Origin: Bacteroidales bacterium UBA4345
GTDB lineage: Bacteria > Bacteroidota > Bacteroidia > Bacteroidales > Paludibacteraceae
Length of the DNA: 15,190 bases
Direction: 5' to 3'
Assembly: GCA_002396385.1 (NCBI GenBank)
Contig: DGTD01000124.1
Span: 1 to 15,190 of the forward strand
Shown: one piece after another, positions 9,239 through 15,173 of the stretch
How the letters are laid out: the number at the start of each line of letters is the position of its first letter
Numbering within the stretch: the first letter of the stretch is position 1
Notes under the pieces: generated by a model
The model's database searches: none
What the model was told of the DNA's origin: nothing
Seen by the model: only the letters and a program-made list of their open reading frames with translations
Position numbers and translations under genes: made by a program

Positions 9239-11200
9239 TCATTTAGTCTTCTGTCCTGACTCATGGCGGTGAGTCAGTTTGTAAAGGTCTATGGTTGTGC
9301 TAACCGAGAACGATGTTCCCGTAGTGCTTGGCGAAACAGCGCTATACGATGCAGGCACATAGTTGAACAGGTTGTCTACCGTCAGGTTCACCGATATACC
9401 CTTGCAGATGTACTGCATCAGCGACAGTTTCCAGATGGAGTAGTCTTCGTAGGAAGACGAACCTCCGTAGTCGAGTTCCGACAGATAGCGGCCCGACAGG
9501 CCGATGTTGAAGCCGTAGTTCTTCCAGTCGTGTCGGTACTCTAACTTGCAGTTGGCGGTGTGCGGACGGGTAGAGCCGGAATTTAGGTTGCTCTCGTGTG
9601 TGTAGACATAGGCGAGAGAGGCCCTAATGCCGCAATTGAAGTTGGCTTTCAGGTCTACGTTAAAGCCGGTCACCTGCAAGTCTTCCATATTCTCGTAAAT
9701 GGCGTAAGCTTCCCTCTTTTCGCACTCTTTCAGTTTATCGGCGTGTTCTTTTCTGAAACTGCTGGTCACGGGCTGTCCGTTATAGTAGAGAGAGTCGTAG
9801 CGGGTGCTTATGCGGTTGTCGAACGTGTTGTAGAAGCCCGATACTGAAAAGTCGAGAATGCCCTTTGTATATTCTGCCGAAAGTTGGAAGTTGTTGCTGT
9901 TTTCCGGTTTCAGATCCTTGTTACCGTAGATGTACATGAATCCGCCCATAAGGAATTCCTGTTCCGTTTCTTTTAGTGTCGGAGCCCTGAAACCGCCTGC
10001 ATACGAGCCTCTGAACCGTAAGTCGTTATTGCACTTGTACATCAGTCCCATTTTTGCAGTTACATGGTTGTTGTTGTTCACCGAAAAGTGGTCGAAACGC
10101 AGTCCGCCCACAGCGTTCCATTTCTTTGTCAGGTTCCAGTCGAACTGTGTGAAGAGGTCGGCGGTATATTGGTGCTTGCCACTCGTGTCAGCAAACTGGT
10201 AGGTCATCAGGTAGTCACGTATAACATCTCCCCCGATAATCACGTTCAAGTCTTTGTTGAAGTCGTGTGTGTATAGGGCTCTAACCGTGTTCTGCACGTT
10301 TCTGTAGTCGAGAATGTCATACTCGTCATAATAGAAGTCGCTCTTGTCGTACTGGTCGTAGAGGTAGCTCAACTCCAGATTGTTGCTGTAGTTGAGCATG
10401 ATGTTGGCTTTCAACCCGCCACTGAAATCGCGGAAACGGTTTGTTTGCGATTCCGAATAGTTGCGTTCACGCAGGAAGTAGCCGGCATGCCCCGTCAGGT
10501 TGAAGTGCTTGCCGAACTTGTAACCCAGTTTCTCTTTAAAGTTCCAGGTGTTGTAGCCGTAAGCCTTGTAGGCACTCTCTTTCTTGAAGTCCACCTCGTC
10601 GCACGATGTGTGTTGCAGGTTGGTCGAAGTCGAGAAGTTCCCAATTTTGAAAGCGGCTATACCGCCGTATCGCTGTTCGTTGTGTGCACCGTATTTGGCG
10701 TTGAAGATAACGTCCCACGGCCTTTGCGGCTTCTTTGTGATGATGTTGATAACACCGCCAACAGCGTTCGATCCATAGAGTGATGACGATGCGCCTTTTA
10801 CAATCTCCACCCTCTCCACATCGTCCATGTTGATGCGGGTAAAGTCTACATTGTCGAGAGTTTCGCCGGCCAGTCGCTCACCGTCGACCAGAAAGAGCAC
10901 GTCCTTACCGTTGAAGCCCTGGAAACTGAGCGAAGGCTGGCTGCCCATTGTGTACGAAAACTCCACCCCCGGAATTTCTTGCTGCAGCAGGTCTTGAATG
11001 TTGGTAGCGTCGGTTCTTTTAATTTCTTCAACGCCTACCACGCGGGTAATGATAGGCACATCTTTAAGCGTCTTATTGGTGCGTGTTGCCGTTACCACAA
11101 CCTCGTCGATTTCAACGACAGTGTCTCTGTCGGCCTGAGCGGCGGCCATAGTTGCGCAGACAGCCATAGCCAGAGTTATTGCTTGTTTTTTCATAGACAT
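9239..11200 (-). CDS. hmuR: HmuR: TonB-dependent outer-membrane heme receptor
   Basis: The 653-residue product has a signal peptide ending near AAA-QA (residues 19-23), a TonB-box region IDEVVVTATR (31-40), a plug domain to about residue 155 (with RVEIVKGASSSLYGSNAVGG and INIITKKP, classic plug signatures) and a 22-strand-type barrel. The heme-receptor boxes are present in variant form: FRAP at 404-407 for the usual YRAP and NKDL at 427-430 for NPDL/NPNL. There is no histidine in the plug or between the two boxes, unlike P. gingivalis HmuR. It needs TonB-ExbBD energy, from genes elsewhere. It begins five bases after the hmuY stop; a second start at Met3 (MKKQAITL) is equally possible and looks more like a signal peptide. 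A perfect hairpin lies in its last codons (9256-9277). Confidence 0.93.
   Translation of the reverse strand: MSMKKQAITLAMAVCATMAAAQADRDTVVEIDEVVVTATRTNKTLKDVPIITRVVGVEEIKRTDATNIQDLLQQEIPGVEFSYTMGSQPSLSFQGFNGKDVLFLVDGERLAGETLDNVDFTRINMDDVERVEIVKGASSSLYGSNAVGGVINIITKKPQRPWDVIFNAKYGAHNEQRYGGIAAFKIGNFSTSTNLQHTSCDEVDFKKESAYKAYGYNTWNFKEKLGYKFGKHFNLTGHAGYFLRERNYSESQTNRFRDFSGGLKANIMLNYSNNLELSYLYDQYDKSDFYYDEYDILDYRNVQNTVRALYTHDFNKDLNVIIGGDVIRDYLMTYQFADTSGKHQYTADLFTQFDWNLTKKWNAVGGLRFDHFSVNNNNHVTAKMGLMYKCNNDLRFRGSYAGGFRAPTLKETEQEFLMGGFMYIYGNKDLKPENSNNFQLSAEYTKGILDFSVSGFYNTFDNRISTRYDSLYYNGQPVTSSFRKEHADKLKECEKREAYAIYENMEDLQVTGFNVDLKANFNCGIRASLAYVYTHESNLNSGSTRPHTANCKLEYRHDWKNYGFNIGLSGRYLSELDYGGSSSYEDYSIWKLSLMQYICKGISVNLTVDNLFNYVPASYSAVSPSTTGTSFSVSTTIDLYKLTHRHESGQKTK
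9256..9277 (-). repeat. perfect hairpin near the 3' end of hmuR
   Basis: CTGACTCA (9256-9263) and TGAGTCAG (9270-9277) form an eight-base perfect stem with a six-base loop, inside the last 13 codons of hmuR and about 36 bases upstream of the hmuS start. There is no T-tract after it on the minus strand, so it is not an ordinary terminator; mRNA stabilisation or processing between hmuYR and hmuSTUV is possible. Confidence 0.5.
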
Positions 11201-11205
11201 GCGTT

Positions 11206-11856
11206 TCAGAAAGTTAGTGGGTATTCGTAGCTACAGGTAATATAGCCTTTCGTACCCTCGTTGTCCATATAGCTGTCGAAGTGGAGGGCCGCATACGAGC
11301 CGTCTTCCAAACAGATGACATACACCTTCTCGGAAGTTGTGTAGGTAGGTGGCATTCCACTTGACGTAATCCAGCGCCCGACAATATCGTTCACATACGA
11401 AGGGCAGTATTTGATGTTGCCCGACATCATGCCGCTCAGGTCGGTAATCACCTTCTTGTCGTACCAAGTGTCAGACATAAAAGTGCTGTCGGGCAGTTGA
11501 CCGGCTTTTTTCAAATCGTCTATCGAAGTGTAAACCGTTTCAATAGCCGAACCGTTATTCGTTTTAACCTGGAAACGGTGTATGGCAATATCCCATTCGT
11601 CGGGTTCGGTAAAGTTGGCGGCTCCGCTAACGCTGTCGGTGCTGATGTCTATGTTGTGGATCGTCTTGTTGTGGAAATTAATGTAGACCCATTGTCCGTA
11701 ACTGGTCGCGTCAACAGTCATTTGACCGACCTGCATACCGGTCTCAACGGCTGGGACCTCGTCGTCGTAGATGCCGTCGAACAAACCGTCGCACGAGGTG
11801 GTACCAGCGACCAGCGAAAGGGCCAGTAACAGGCGGCACATATTTCTATTATACAT
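11206..11856 (-). CDS. hmuY: HmuY-family heme-binding surface lipoprotein (hemophore-like)
   Basis: The 216-residue product has a lipoprotein signal peptide with the lipidated cysteine at C22 (AGTTSC), followed by an acidic stretch (D23, D27, D31, D32, E33) of the kind that directs Bacteroidetes lipoproteins to the cell surface. The HmuY fold is recognisable in GQWVYINFHNKT, EWDIAIHRFQVKTNNG (residues 87-102), the WITSSGMPPTY segment (162-172) aligned with the region containing H166 of P. gingivalis HmuY, and the C-terminal GYITCSYEYP strand. HmuY relatives take heme from host hemoproteins and hand it to HmuR. Here the two histidine heme ligands are not conserved; methionines M143/M144 and M168 lie in the matching regions. 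It is first in the operon. Start MYNRNM could also be Met6. Four cysteines besides C22 (C7, C151, C182, C208) are noted. Confidence 0.88.
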   Translation of the reverse strand: MYNRNMCRLLLALSLVAGTTSCDGLFDGIYDDEVPAVETGMQVGQMTVDATSYGQWVYINFHNKTIHNIDISTDSVSGAANFTEPDEWDIAIHRFQVKTNNGSAIETVYTSIDDLKKAGQLPDSTFMSDTWYDKKVITDLSGMMSGNIKYCPSYVNDIVGRWITSSGMPPTYTTSEKVYVICLEDGSYAALHFDSYMDNEGTKGYITCSYEYPLTF

Positions 11857-12066
11857 GTTTTTTTTGATGCTTTATGGATTAATATAGTCGCAAAACGGAG
11901 TCGGAGAAAATCCTATTGTTTGAAGGAATTCCTCGTTATACAGTCAGGAAACATCCGCCCCTGGAACATCTATTTACAGTTGTTTCAATTGAAAAGCCCC
12001 AATCATTGGTAGAATGAATGAGGCTGTCTAGGTGTATAACTATTATACCGTTTCCCGTCTTATGTT
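11857..12066. promoter_or_regulatory. hmu operon upstream region with a cluster of palindromes
   Basis: This 210-base gap must contain the hmuY promoter if the operon is separate from the calycin-like gene, but no clean TAnnTTTG box is visible; the nearest is CCGTTTTG (minus strand, ending near 11890). Four perfect palindromes occur: AGGAATTCCT (11924-11933), TTTCAATTGAAA (11983-11994), CCAAT-C-ATTGG (11999-12009) and GTATAA-CTA-TTATAC (12034-12048). Any of these could be an operator for iron or heme control, but they differ from each other, so none is favoured. No T-tract terminator follows the upstream gene. Confidence 0.35.
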
Positions 12067-12600
12067 TTATTTGTCGACTTTTACACCATTTTTAAATTCG
12101 TTAGAGAAAGTCGCATTCATGGCGGCAATCACGAAATCGAAAGTGAGGCCGATGCCATTGTCGTCAACGTCAGCCTCTAATTTGGTGACATCGTAGGCCG
12201 AGCTGGTCATCTTTGCCTTCGTGGCGGCATTTTCGTCTTTGCTGGCGCTTAGTGTATATTTGCCGTCTTTACCCGACACCACCACATTGTAGATGTTGAG
12301 CGACGAACTTTTGCCGCCCATACCCATATATTGCGAGAAGTGCAGATTTACCAGGTTGTCTTTACCATCAACCTTACTGATGGTCAGCGTGTCGTCTTGT
12401 ATGGTGCCGCTCGACATGGTGCCTACCGTGTAACTGAGCGAGTCAACATAAGAACCAACTACCGCATCGGCAGGAGTTACAGTTTTCTCATGTCTTGGAA
12501 TTTCATCAAGACCTTCTTCGTCATCGTCATCGTTACAGCTAGCCGCACACAAAACGGTTGCCGCAGCCAACAAAAAGGCCATTACTTTTTTTATCTTCAT
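12067..12600 (-). CDS. calycin-like beta-barrel surface lipoprotein
   Basis: From the ATG at 12600 the product is 177 residues: signal peptide MKIKKVMAFLLAAATVLCAASC with the lipidated cysteine at 22, then the strongly acidic NDDDDEEGLDE tail typical of surface-exposed Bacteroidetes lipoproteins. The remainder is rich in beta strands, with VGSYVDSLSYTV near residues 48-59, TLTISKVDGKDNLVNLHFSQY, and a C-terminal IGLTFDFVIAAMNATFSNEFKNG strand pair. This resembles the small calycin-like (lipocalin-type) lipoproteins of Bacteroides that sit near HmuY-type genes; the assignment rests on pattern, not on an invariant motif. A longer reading from 12630 is rejected because a promoter box covers it. 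It has its own promoter and stands 210 bases upstream of hmuY on the same strand, so a role as accessory heme binder is plausible but unproven. Confidence 0.75.
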   Translation of the reverse strand: MKIKKVMAFLLAAATVLCAASCNDDDDEEGLDEIPRHEKTVTPADAVVGSYVDSLSYTVGTMSSGTIQDDTLTISKVDGKDNLVNLHFSQYMGMGGKSSSLNIYNVVVSGKDGKYTLSASKDENAATKAKMTSSAYDVTKLEADVDDNGIGLTFDFVIAAMNATFSNEFKNGVKVDK

Positions 12601-12627
12601 CTCTATACGTTTTATTGTTTCACAGGG

Positions 12628-12635
12628 CAAAATTA
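12628..12635 (-). promoter_or_regulatory. predicted -7 promoter box for the calycin-like lipoprotein
   Basis: TAATTTTG on the minus strand matches the Bacteroidetes -7 consensus TAnnTTTG exactly. Transcription would begin near 12620, about 20 bases before the ATG at 12600. The -33 element at the expected place is poor (around GTTAC), which is common when an activator is needed. A 14-base perfect palindrome lies immediately upstream at 12664-12677. Confidence 0.5.
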
Positions 12636-12651
12636 CAGTGTAAAAAAAGTA

Positions 12652-12712
12652 ACGGCTATCCCTAAATCATATGATTTTTTAACCTAGAATCATCAAAAGT
12701 GGGTAGAGCCGT
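12652..12712. repeat. nested inverted repeat between two lipoprotein genes
   Basis: The outer arms ACGGCT (12652-12657) and AGCCGT (12707-12712) are perfectly complementary, with inner CCC (12660-12662) and GGG (12701-12703). Inside is the perfect palindrome AAATCATATGATTT (12664-12677), and a further AATCAT at 12689-12694. It could end transcription of the gene at 12747, act as an operator for the promoter at 12628, or be a small mobile-element remnant; the sequence does not decide. Confidence 0.4.
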
Positions 12713-12746
12713 ATAAATCGCCCCAATTGAAAACCACATGTCCGTC

Positions 12747-13733
12747 TCATCTTAAACTGCGCGCCAGGCGTATACCATAATAATCGGGCGCATTTCCAGG
12801 CTCGGCTTTGTGACGAACCTTCACACCGCAATATAAGGCCCAACCATGAAGCCAGCTTCCTCCACGAATAACTTTTTCTGTTCCATTTGAGGGGCCAACC
12901 GGATTGTCAACCCCGTTTGGAGCAATGTCGGCCGGCCAGTCGTTACACCATTCCCATACATTACCGCTCATATCGTACAGACCCAAACGGTTGGCTTGTT
13001 TGAGTCCCACCTGGTGTGTACCATGCATAGTCTCCGGATTCCTTTCCGAGGTAATACCATTTGCCGCATTGCAGTTGTACCATCCTACCGCGTCGAGGTC
13101 TGGATCTTTTGTCGCTCCAGCATTTTTTGAGTCGGCACCCGCATAACAGTAGGTCCAGTCTTCGGCCGTAGGGTCACCGCCGCGGGCAGCGTACTCCCAT
13201 TCGGCTTCAGTTGGCAGTCTGTAGCCGTTTTTTTCGAGTTTTATAATAACCTCGGCTTTTTTTATTGAATGGTTTTCGTCACGAGTTATGTTTTTTATCT
13301 CGTAGACACACTCTAAACCTGTTAATGAACTCAGCCTGTTGCAGAAATAGACAGCGTCGAACCACGAGACCGATTCAACAGGGCGTAATTCTTCTATTTC
13401 GTTTTCGGCAATTGAACCTTTATACATGGCATTATTATCGCACGAACTAGGTGCACAGTTAGCATGAGAGTCACCTATCATGACTTTTTTGTACAGATCT
13501 CTTGTAACAAGATAACGACTGATGCAAAAATCAGATAAATGAACTTTCCGACCCATAGTGAAAACGCCTATCGAATCGGTACCTGTAACCGATGTTCCAT
13601 ATACAGTCACCATTTCAGGCGGATTGATGGTGTGGACTAGTGAATTGATTACATCTGGTGTGCTATCATCGTCAATACACGAGTTCAGCACGGGAAAAAA
13701 TACGAGGACGAAAAAGATTGTCTTAATCTTCAT
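12747..13733 (-). CDS. lipoprotein with formylglycine-generating-enzyme (SUMF1/FGE-sulfatase) fold, probably not an active oxidase
   Basis: The 328-residue product has a lipoprotein signal (lipobox VLNSC, C19) followed by DDD, suggesting surface display. The SUMF1 fold is evident: CISRYLVTRDLYKKV, then RPVESVSWFDAVYFCNRLS, GYRLPTEAEWEYAARGG (about residues 170-186), GLYDMSGNVWEWCNDWP, and the C-terminal VIRGGSW with YYGIRLAR. True FGE oxidises a sulfatase cysteine and needs two active-site cysteines just after RGGS; here the first is replaced by histidine (RGGSWLH) and only one cysteine follows, shifted by one residue (GWALYC). So it is likely a structural or ligand-binding member, as many Bacteroidetes SUMF1 lipoproteins are. 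The start codon lies 15 bases from the left end of the insertion sequence, and the leader holds a tiny ATG-TTA-GTA-TGA frame whose stop overlaps the start. No native promoter remains visible. Confidence 0.85.
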   Translation of the reverse strand: MKIKTIFFVLVFFPVLNSCIDDDSTPDVINSLVHTINPPEMVTVYGTSVTGTDSIGVFTMGRKVHLSDFCISRYLVTRDLYKKVMIGDSHANCAPSSCDNNAMYKGSIAENEIEELRPVESVSWFDAVYFCNRLSSLTGLECVYEIKNITRDENHSIKKAEVIIKLEKNGYRLPTEAEWEYAARGGDPTAEDWTYCYAGADSKNAGATKDPDLDAVGWYNCNAANGITSERNPETMHGTHQVGLKQANRLGLYDMSGNVWEWCNDWPADIAPNGVDNPVGPSNGTEKVIRGGSWLHGWALYCGVKVRHKAEPGNAPDYYGIRLARSLR

Positions 13734-13748
13734 ACTAACATTTTTTAT

Positions 13749-13765
13749 TATTGCTGTCCGGTAAA
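13749..13765 (+). repeat. left terminal inverted repeat of the IS
   Basis: TATTGCTGTCCGGTAAA matches the reverse complement of the right end in 16 of 17 positions; the only difference is G at 13761 where the right end has C. Confidence 0.85.
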
Positions 13766-13787
13766 CGTTAACTTCAATAAAAAAATT

Positions 13788-13820
13788 AGGCTGAATTCGA
13801 GAGTCGGATTCAGCCTTTTT
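13788..13820. terminator. terminator-like hairpin inside the IS left end
   Basis: AGGCTGAAT (13788-13796) pairs perfectly with ATTCAGCCT (13808-13816), followed by T residues to 13820; on the opposite strand the stem is followed by TAATTTTTTT, so it can work both ways. It lies between the left repeat and the transposase start and would shield transposase from transcription entering the element, and shield the gene to the left from transcription leaving it. Confidence 0.75.
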
Positions 13821-13857
13821 CGTTTATTTTGTTTTCACCACAAAAATCCCATAAACG

Positions 13858-15096
13858 ATGAGCAAAAGTACACATTTTAGCGGACAGCCGATATACGGAC
13901 AATTAATAAATTTGCTAGACAAGCGAAAAGTTCTTGAGTTTTGCGAAACTGTCGGCAAGGAAAGATACATAAAACATTTTGACGGGTGGCAACATCTTCT
14001 GACAATGCTTTATGCCGTCATAAAACGCCTGGACTCACTGCGTGAGATATCAGCCTCTATGCTGCCTGAGGCTCGGAAGCTGTCGCACATAGGCATGACC
14101 AGCATGCCTAAAAGGAGTACACTTTCAGATGCGAACAAACGACGCTCAGAAAAAGTGTTCGAGAAAGTATATAGGGACTTGTACAACACCTACAAGGCCG
14201 AACTTTCAGCGGACAGCCGGAAACGACAGAACCCGAAATGGCTCGAGTTCCTACAGATAATGGACTCCACCACCATAAGCCTTTTTTCAAACCTCGTATT
14301 CAAAGGAGTCGGCAGACATCCTAAGACTGGGAAGAAGAAAGGTGGCATAAAGGCACACTCCATCATACATGCAAACGAAGGTGTTCCGTCCGACATCAAG
14401 TTCACGTCTGCAGCCACCCATGACAGTTTTATGCTGCAACCATCCCAATATGCAGCAGGAGACATACTTGCGATTGACAGAGCCTACATTGACTATGAGA
14501 AACTGGATGAACTGACTCGGAGAGGAGTAGTCTATGTGACAAAGATGAAGAAGAACCTCAAATACACCATCGACAAAGACACTATTTATGTAAACAAGGA
14601 CGGCTTGATGGTCTCCAGAACGCAGCATGTCACATTCAACAAGAAGTGTAAAGACACGGAGGATATCAATCACCATGCGCGAATCATCACATATGTGGAC
14701 ATCAAAAAGACGAGAAGCAAACTTGTGTCACTACTCACAAACGACATGGGAATGGATGAGAGTGACATTATCGGCATCTATCGGAAAAGGTGGGAAATCG
14801 AACTTATGTTCAAACAACTGAAACAAAATTTTCCTCTGCGCTATTTCTACGGGGAGAGCGAAAATGCTATCAAGATCCAAATTTGGACAACCCTTATTGC
14901 CAACTTACTGCTAATGGTCATCCAAAAGAGGGTGAAAAACAGAACCTGGAGCTTTTCAGGGTTAGCCACAATCATCAGGATTACACTTATGTACTATATC
15001 AACTGCTACACCTTCCTTGAAGAGCCAGAAAAAGATTGGAACAAACTTCTTAAAGAGGAAAATGCGCCCCCTTCATTGCCATCTCTTTTCGATTGA
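13858..15096 (+). CDS. IS4-family DDE transposase with N-terminal DUF4372 domain
   Basis: The 412-residue transposase begins with the DUF4372 N-terminal domain (residues about 5-75; FDGWQHLLTMLYAVIKRLDS then LREISASM), probably the DNA-end-binding part, followed by a DDE_Tnp_1 catalytic domain. The catalytic triad is visible: D136 in IMDSTTISLF, D207 in LAIDRAYID and E315 in the IS4-family YREK signature Y308-R311-E315-K322 (IYRKRWEIELMFKQLK). All catalytic residues are present and the frame is intact, so it should be active for cut-and-paste transposition. The coding sequence contains two copies of the element's own terminal sequence (13875-13888 and 14208-14217). Length is close to usual for this group. 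Confidence 0.93.
   Translation: MSKSTHFSGQPIYGQLINLLDKRKVLEFCETVGKERYIKHFDGWQHLLTMLYAVIKRLDSLREISASMLPEARKLSHIGMTSMPKRSTLSDANKRRSEKVFEKVYRDLYNTYKAELSADSRKRQNPKWLEFLQIMDSTTISLFSNLVFKGVGRHPKTGKKKGGIKAHSIIHANEGVPSDIKFTSAATHDSFMLQPSQYAAGDILAIDRAYIDYEKLDELTRRGVVYVTKMKKNLKYTIDKDTIYVNKDGLMVSRTQHVTFNKKCKDTEDINHHARIITYVDIKKTRSKLVSLLTNDMGMDESDIIGIYRKRWEIELMFKQLKQNFPLRYFYGESENAIKIQIWTTLIANLLLMVIQKRVKNRTWSFSGLATIIRITLMYYINCYTFLEEPEKDWNKLLKEENAPPSLPSLFD
13875..13888 (+). repeat. internal copy of the IS right-end sequence (first)
   Basis: TTTTAGCGGACAGC is identical to 15173-15186 in the right terminal repeat and has the same orientation. It lies in codons 6-11 of the transposase gene, encoding part of FSGQP. 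Confidence 0.8.
14208..14217 (+). repeat. internal copy of the IS right-end sequence (second)
   Basis: AGCGGACAGC repeats the core of the right terminal repeat (15177-15186) inside the transposase gene, encoding part of SADSR in a different reading frame relation from the first copy. Confidence 0.7.
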
Positions 15097-15109
15097 GGGG
15101 GTTGTTTTT
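15067..15109 (+). terminator. terminator at the transposase stop codon
   Basis: CCCCCTT (15067-15073) pairs with GAGGGGG (15095-15101, with one G-T pair), across the stop codon, and is followed by TTGTTTTT. It overlaps the last codons, so it could end the transposase transcript. Confidence 0.5.
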
Positions 15110-15117
15110 CAAAAAAA

Positions 15118-15158
15118 CAGTCCGCTACGCGTATTTATAGGCCTAGCGGACTGGAGTT
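15118..15158 (+). terminator. hairpin near the IS right end
   Basis: CAGTCCGCTA (15118-15127) and TAGCGGACTG (15144-15153) form a perfect ten-base stem followed by GAGTTTT. The stem arm TAGCGGAC also resembles the terminal repeat core. It may act as a terminator for outward or inward transcription or as part of the transposase-binding end. Confidence 0.6.
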
Positions 15159-15173
15159 TTATGCTTTTTATTT

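Noticed and set aside
11999..12048. Palindromes downstream of the calycin-like gene as a rho-independent terminator
   Set aside because: The loops are too small or the stems too AT-rich, and no T-tract follows on the minus strand.
12601..12630. Earlier start for the calycin-like lipoprotein at 12630
   Set aside because: The extra residues precede a normal lipoprotein signal peptide beginning at 12600, and the -7 promoter box (12628-12635) overlaps the earlier start.
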